Positions 43,657 to 45,831 of a stretch of DNA of 45,831 bases are shown one piece after another. Under the pieces are notes generated by a model. It searched no databases. It saw only the letters and a list, made by a program, of their open reading frames with translations, and had not been told where the DNA came from. The DNA is from Thiobacillus sp. UBA2186 (GTDB taxonomy: Bacteria; Pseudomonadota; Gammaproteobacteria; Burkholderiales; Thiobacillaceae): positions 1-45,831 of the forward strand of contig DCVO01000141.1 in the NCBI GenBank assembly GCA_002327405.1, given 5' to 3'. Numbering within the stretch: position 1 is the first letter of the stretch; every line of letters starts with the position of its first letter. The translations under genes and the position numbers were made by a program.

Positions 43657-43878
43657 TTAAGGCCGGCTGCGACTCATCCGGACAAGCTTCGCCGCCAGCA
43701 AGGCCGCCGGCAGCAAATGCCAGAACACATCGAAAACATCGATCGGCCTTTTCAGCGTGCCCTCGGACAGCATGCGCATTTTCTCGACCAGATGCGGCTC
43801 GGGCGCGAAGGGCGCACCCAGCATGAAAAGGCTCAGAACGACCAGCAGCCAGAGCGGGAAGCGGTCGATGAACCGCAT
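43657..43878 (-). CDS. Small inner-membrane protein (73 aa)
   Basis: 73 residues. Two hydrophobic segments: FPLWLLVVLSLFMLGAPFA and VFWHLLPAALLAAKLVRM. Short proteins of this form, annotated as RND-transporter-like or hypothetical, are common in Betaproteobacteria. Its start overlaps the stop of the TrpD-like gene (ATGA), so they are coupled. Function unknown. The 127 bp between it and the convergent GGDEF-EAL gene hold nothing obvious. Confidence 0.65.
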   Translation of the reverse strand: MRFIDRFPLWLLVVLSLFMLGAPFAPEPHLVEKMRMLSEGTLKRPIDVFDVFWHLLPAALLAAKLVRMSRSRP

Positions 43879-44984
43879 CAGGCGAGAAACTTCGCTTTTG
43901 CCGCGCCGCCATCCAGCGCCTTTTTCGCCATTTCCGCGGCGGCGGCGAAGCTGCCTGCCTTTTTCAGGCCGTGCAGCATGATGGCCGCCCCCAGCACCAG
44001 GCTGTCGTAGCCGGCGCCTTTCTGCCCGCCGAGCGCAGCCAGGCCGGCTTCGGCGGCCTGGACGGAAACCTTGGCTGCGTCGAAGGCTTCGACGTGCGAC
44101 TCGAGTTCGCTCGCGTCATCCATGCCGGGGATCAGCGGCGCGCGCACTTCCTGCTCGATGCCGAGTTCCCTGGGCTTGATTTCGACCAGTTGTTCTTCGC
44201 CCTTGTCGTGCACCACGAACATGCGCGAGTCCTGGCGCAGCGAGGGGATCACGCCGCCTTCGGTGCCGCGGATGACGAGGCTGTGGTCGAAGCCGGCGTG
44301 GCGCGCCAGCAGCGCGTACACGCGGGGATAGGGCTTGTGCACGTAGCCGGTGATGAAGTGGGTCTTCTTCGCGCCTTTGACCGGTGCCAGCAGCACCTCG
44401 ACCGTGGTCAGGGTTGGCCGCTTGACGATGGTGGTGCGCAGGCCGGTGAGGTCGTAGAGCCTGGGCGCGAAGCGGCTCTGGTCGACATAGGCCCAGCCGG
44501 CGCCGCTCATGCGCGCGGCCGCTTCGGCCGGGGTGAGGTCGGTGTTGATGCCGGCGGCGCGCAGGATCTGCTTGTGGGTGGCGCCGTATTTCGGCCCCAT
44601 GCTTTCCACGCCGGTGGCAACCGTGGGCAGGCCGCAGGCCGCCAGCAGCGCGGGCAGGAAGGGCGCGGCGGAGAGGCTGCGGTTGTAGCCGTCGTACGGG
44701 TCGGCGAGGATGGCGACTTCGTCGGTGTCCGCGGTGGCGCTGATTTCGATTTCGCGGATGGCGTCGAGCACGCCGATGTATTCGTCGTCGCTTTCGCGCT
44801 TCATGCGCAGGGCGATGAAGAAAACGCCGGCCTGGATGGGGTCGGCCTGGTTGTTGAGAATCGCGCGCATGGCGTCGCGCGCTTCCTCCCTGGAAATGTC
44901 CTTGGAGTATTCCGGGCCGGTGGCGATGCGGGCGATGACCGAACGCATCAGGGTTTTGGGGTCGAGTGCGGTTGCTGTGCTCAT
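43878..44984 (-). CDS. TrpD-like (anthranilate phosphoribosyltransferase family) protein
   Basis: 368 residues. It has the glycosyltransferase family 3 layout: an N-terminal helical domain (SREEARDAMRAILNNQADPIQAGVFFIALRMK), then DPYDGYNRSLSAAPFLPALLAACGLPTVATG. The usual GTGGD glycine motif of true TrpD is replaced by DPYDG, so PRPP binding may differ. The length and the C-terminal region suggest a TrpD2/YbiB-like paralogue rather than the tryptophan enzyme; some TrpD2 proteins bind nucleic acids. It is on a minus-strand run with the Rieske ferredoxin upstream (11 bp gap). Confidence 0.75.
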   Translation of the reverse strand: MSTATALDPKTLMRSVIARIATGPEYSKDISREEARDAMRAILNNQADPIQAGVFFIALRMKRESDDEYIGVLDAIREIEISATADTDEVAILADPYDGYNRSLSAAPFLPALLAACGLPTVATGVESMGPKYGATHKQILRAAGINTDLTPAEAAARMSGAGWAYVDQSRFAPRLYDLTGLRTTIVKRPTLTTVEVLLAPVKGAKKTHFITGYVHKPYPRVYALLARHAGFDHSLVIRGTEGGVIPSLRQDSRMFVVHDKGEEQLVEIKPRELGIEQEVRAPLIPGMDDASELESHVEAFDAAKVSVQAAEAGLAALGGQKGAGYDSLVLGAAIMLHGLKKAGSFAAAAEMAKKALDGGAAKAKFLA

Positions 44985-44995
44985 GTTAGTCAGGG

Positions 44996-45313
44996 TTAAA
45001 GTTCGAATCCAATGTAAACCTTATCGTTTTCCAGCTTCACGGGGAATACCCTGATCGGGCTATCCGCCGGCTCGTCGGTGGGCTCGCCGGTGCGCAGGGA
45101 GAAATGGCTGCCATGGTAGGAGCACTTGATGCGGTCGCCCTTGATGCAGCCGAGCGACAGCGGCACATCCTCGTGGCTGCAACGGTCGACGCAGCAAAAC
45201 ACCTCGCTGTTGACACGGGTCAGGATGAGCGGCTCGCCTTTCAGCTTCAGCTTGTAAATGCCGCCTTCCGGAATGTCGGAAAGGCTGGCGGCTTCGATGT
45301 ATTCAACAGACAT
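44996..45313 (-). CDS. Rieske [2Fe-2S] ferredoxin
   Basis: 105 residues from the ATG at 45313, preceded by GGGGTTGTC; a longer frame (start 45370) reads through a repeat element. Rieske ligands: Cys45-Ser-His47 (CSHED) and Cys64-x2-His67 (CSYHGSHF). Soluble, one-domain electron carrier like oxygenase ferredoxin or NirD-type subunits. No oxygenase is adjacent, so its partner is unknown. Confidence 0.88.
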   Translation of the reverse strand: MSVEYIEAASLSDIPEGGIYKLKLKGEPLILTRVNSEVFCCVDRCSHEDVPLSLGCIKGDRIKCSYHGSHFSLRTGEPTDEPADSPIRVFPVKLENDKVYIGFEL

Positions 45314-45328
45314 TGACAACCCCATAAA

Positions 45329-45394
45329 CTGGATTGCTTCCTCGGCTTCGCCTCCTCGCAATGACGTCATTGCGAACGAAGCGCGGCAATCCAG
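45329..45394. repeat. Palindromic intergenic repeat between obg and the Rieske gene
   Basis: Ends CTGGATTGC (45329-45337) and GCAATCCAG (45386-45394) are inverted repeats, and TCGCAATGACGTCATTGCGA in the middle (45356-45375) is a perfect 20-nt palindrome. Similar GGATTGCTTC ... CGCAATGAC elements occur between genes in many proteobacteria. Confidence 0.6.
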
Positions 45395-45403
45395 AAGAAA
45401 TGA

Positions 45404-45831
45404 TTACTGCGCAGCCTCGGCCTCCGGCTCGTCCGGACTCCGGCTGTCCTCCGCCTTCCTGGCCTCGTCCAGATGCGCCTGGATGGCGTGCACCAGCGGC
45501 TGGCAGCCCTCGCCCTTGATCGCGGAAATCACGAACACGGGTCCGCCCCAGCCGTAGTCGCGGATGAAATCCTTGATCACGCTTTCCTTGTTCTCATCCG
45601 GCACCAGGTCGAGCTTGTTCAGCACCAGCCAGCGCGGCTTGTTGTAGAGCGACTCGTCGTACTTGCGCAGCTCCTCGACGATGGCGCGCGCGTCCTTCAC
45701 CGGATCGGCGCCTTCCCAGTTCGGCGAAATGTCCACCAGATGCAGCAGCAGCCGCGTGCGCGCCAGGTGGCGAAGGAACTGGTGTCCGAGGCCGGCGCCT
45801 TCGGCCGCGCCTTCGATCAGGCCCGGAATGT
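45404..45831 (-). CDS. obg: GTPase Obg/CgtA, 3' part
   Basis: The minus-strand frame is open to the window edge; about 142 C-terminal residues are present. G3 motif DIPGLIEGAAEGAGLGHQFLRH and G4 motif NKLDLVP are seen, followed by FVISAIKGEGCQPLVHAI (G5-like SAIKG). Obg is a ribosome-associated GTPase involved in 50S maturation and stress control. It ends in the acidic tail typical of proteobacterial Obg (SPDEPEAEAAQ). The N-terminal OBG fold lies outside the window. Confidence 0.93.
   Translation of the reverse strand, partial: IPGLIEGAAEGAGLGHQFLRHLARTRLLLHLVDISPNWEGADPVKDARAIVEELRKYDESLYNKPRWLVLNKLDLVPDENKESVIKDFIRDYGWGGPVFVISAIKGEGCQPLVHAIQAHLDEARKAEDSRSPDEPEAEAAQ

Overview
The window looks like a high-GC betaproteobacterial chromosome segment, probably from a chemolithoautotroph of the Nitrosomonadales type. 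That is an inference from the MSHA pilus genes, the cbbQ/cbbO pair, the Obg neighbourhood and GC-rich codon use. No rRNA or tRNA gene was recognised.

Region 1 (1-16570, + strand) is a nearly complete MSHA-type IV pilus cluster. Its order is mshE(partial)-G-F-B-A-C-D-O-P-Q, then mshI-I2(PilN)-J-K-L-M-N. ATPase MshE and platform protein MshG drive assembly. MshA is the likely major pilin, with minor pilins B, C, D and O and accessory proteins P and Q. MshI/I2/J form the inner-membrane PilM/N/O-like complex, and MshL is the secretin with MshK, MshM and MshN as helpers. The two blocks are permuted relative to the Vibrio order, and mshH is not seen.

Region 2 (16571-22200) holds a YkgJ-family cysteine-cluster protein, a DUF4124 protein, and cbbQ-orf81-cbbO, the AAA+/VWA activase pair, without a Rubisco or nor target in the window. 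Scattered through regions 1 and 2 are at least six inverted-repeat elements built from 9-nt units (CACGGGGNN or CACAGAGNN). One has its arms around a frameshifted GxxExxY (PD-(D/E)XK-like) gene, and one is nested in another. They look like a mobile family with one nuclease-bearing member and several short non-coding members.

Region 3 (22405-39045) is a defence island. It contains a DUF433/DUF5615 toxin-antitoxin pair (toxin frameshifted), a WYL regulator, and a type I-C-like CRISPR-Cas locus ordered cas5c-cas8c(+internal cas11c)-cas7-cas3-[antisense ParE/RelE-type TA pair]-cas4-cas1-cas2. The locus is followed by a leader and an array of 82 identical 37-nt repeats with 82 spacers (33-37 nt), a truncated 83rd repeat and a terminator-like hairpin. 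The repeat contains a perfect 22-nt palindrome. Two spacer pairs come from the same protospacers with shifted ends. A third pair (spacers 65 and 68) overlaps by 26 nt on opposite strands.

Region 4 (39103-45831) has a membrane histidine kinase, an Rcp1-like receiver and a REC-GGDEF-EAL protein in one operon. On the minus strand follow a small membrane protein, a TrpD-like protein, a Rieske ferredoxin and the 3' part of obg.
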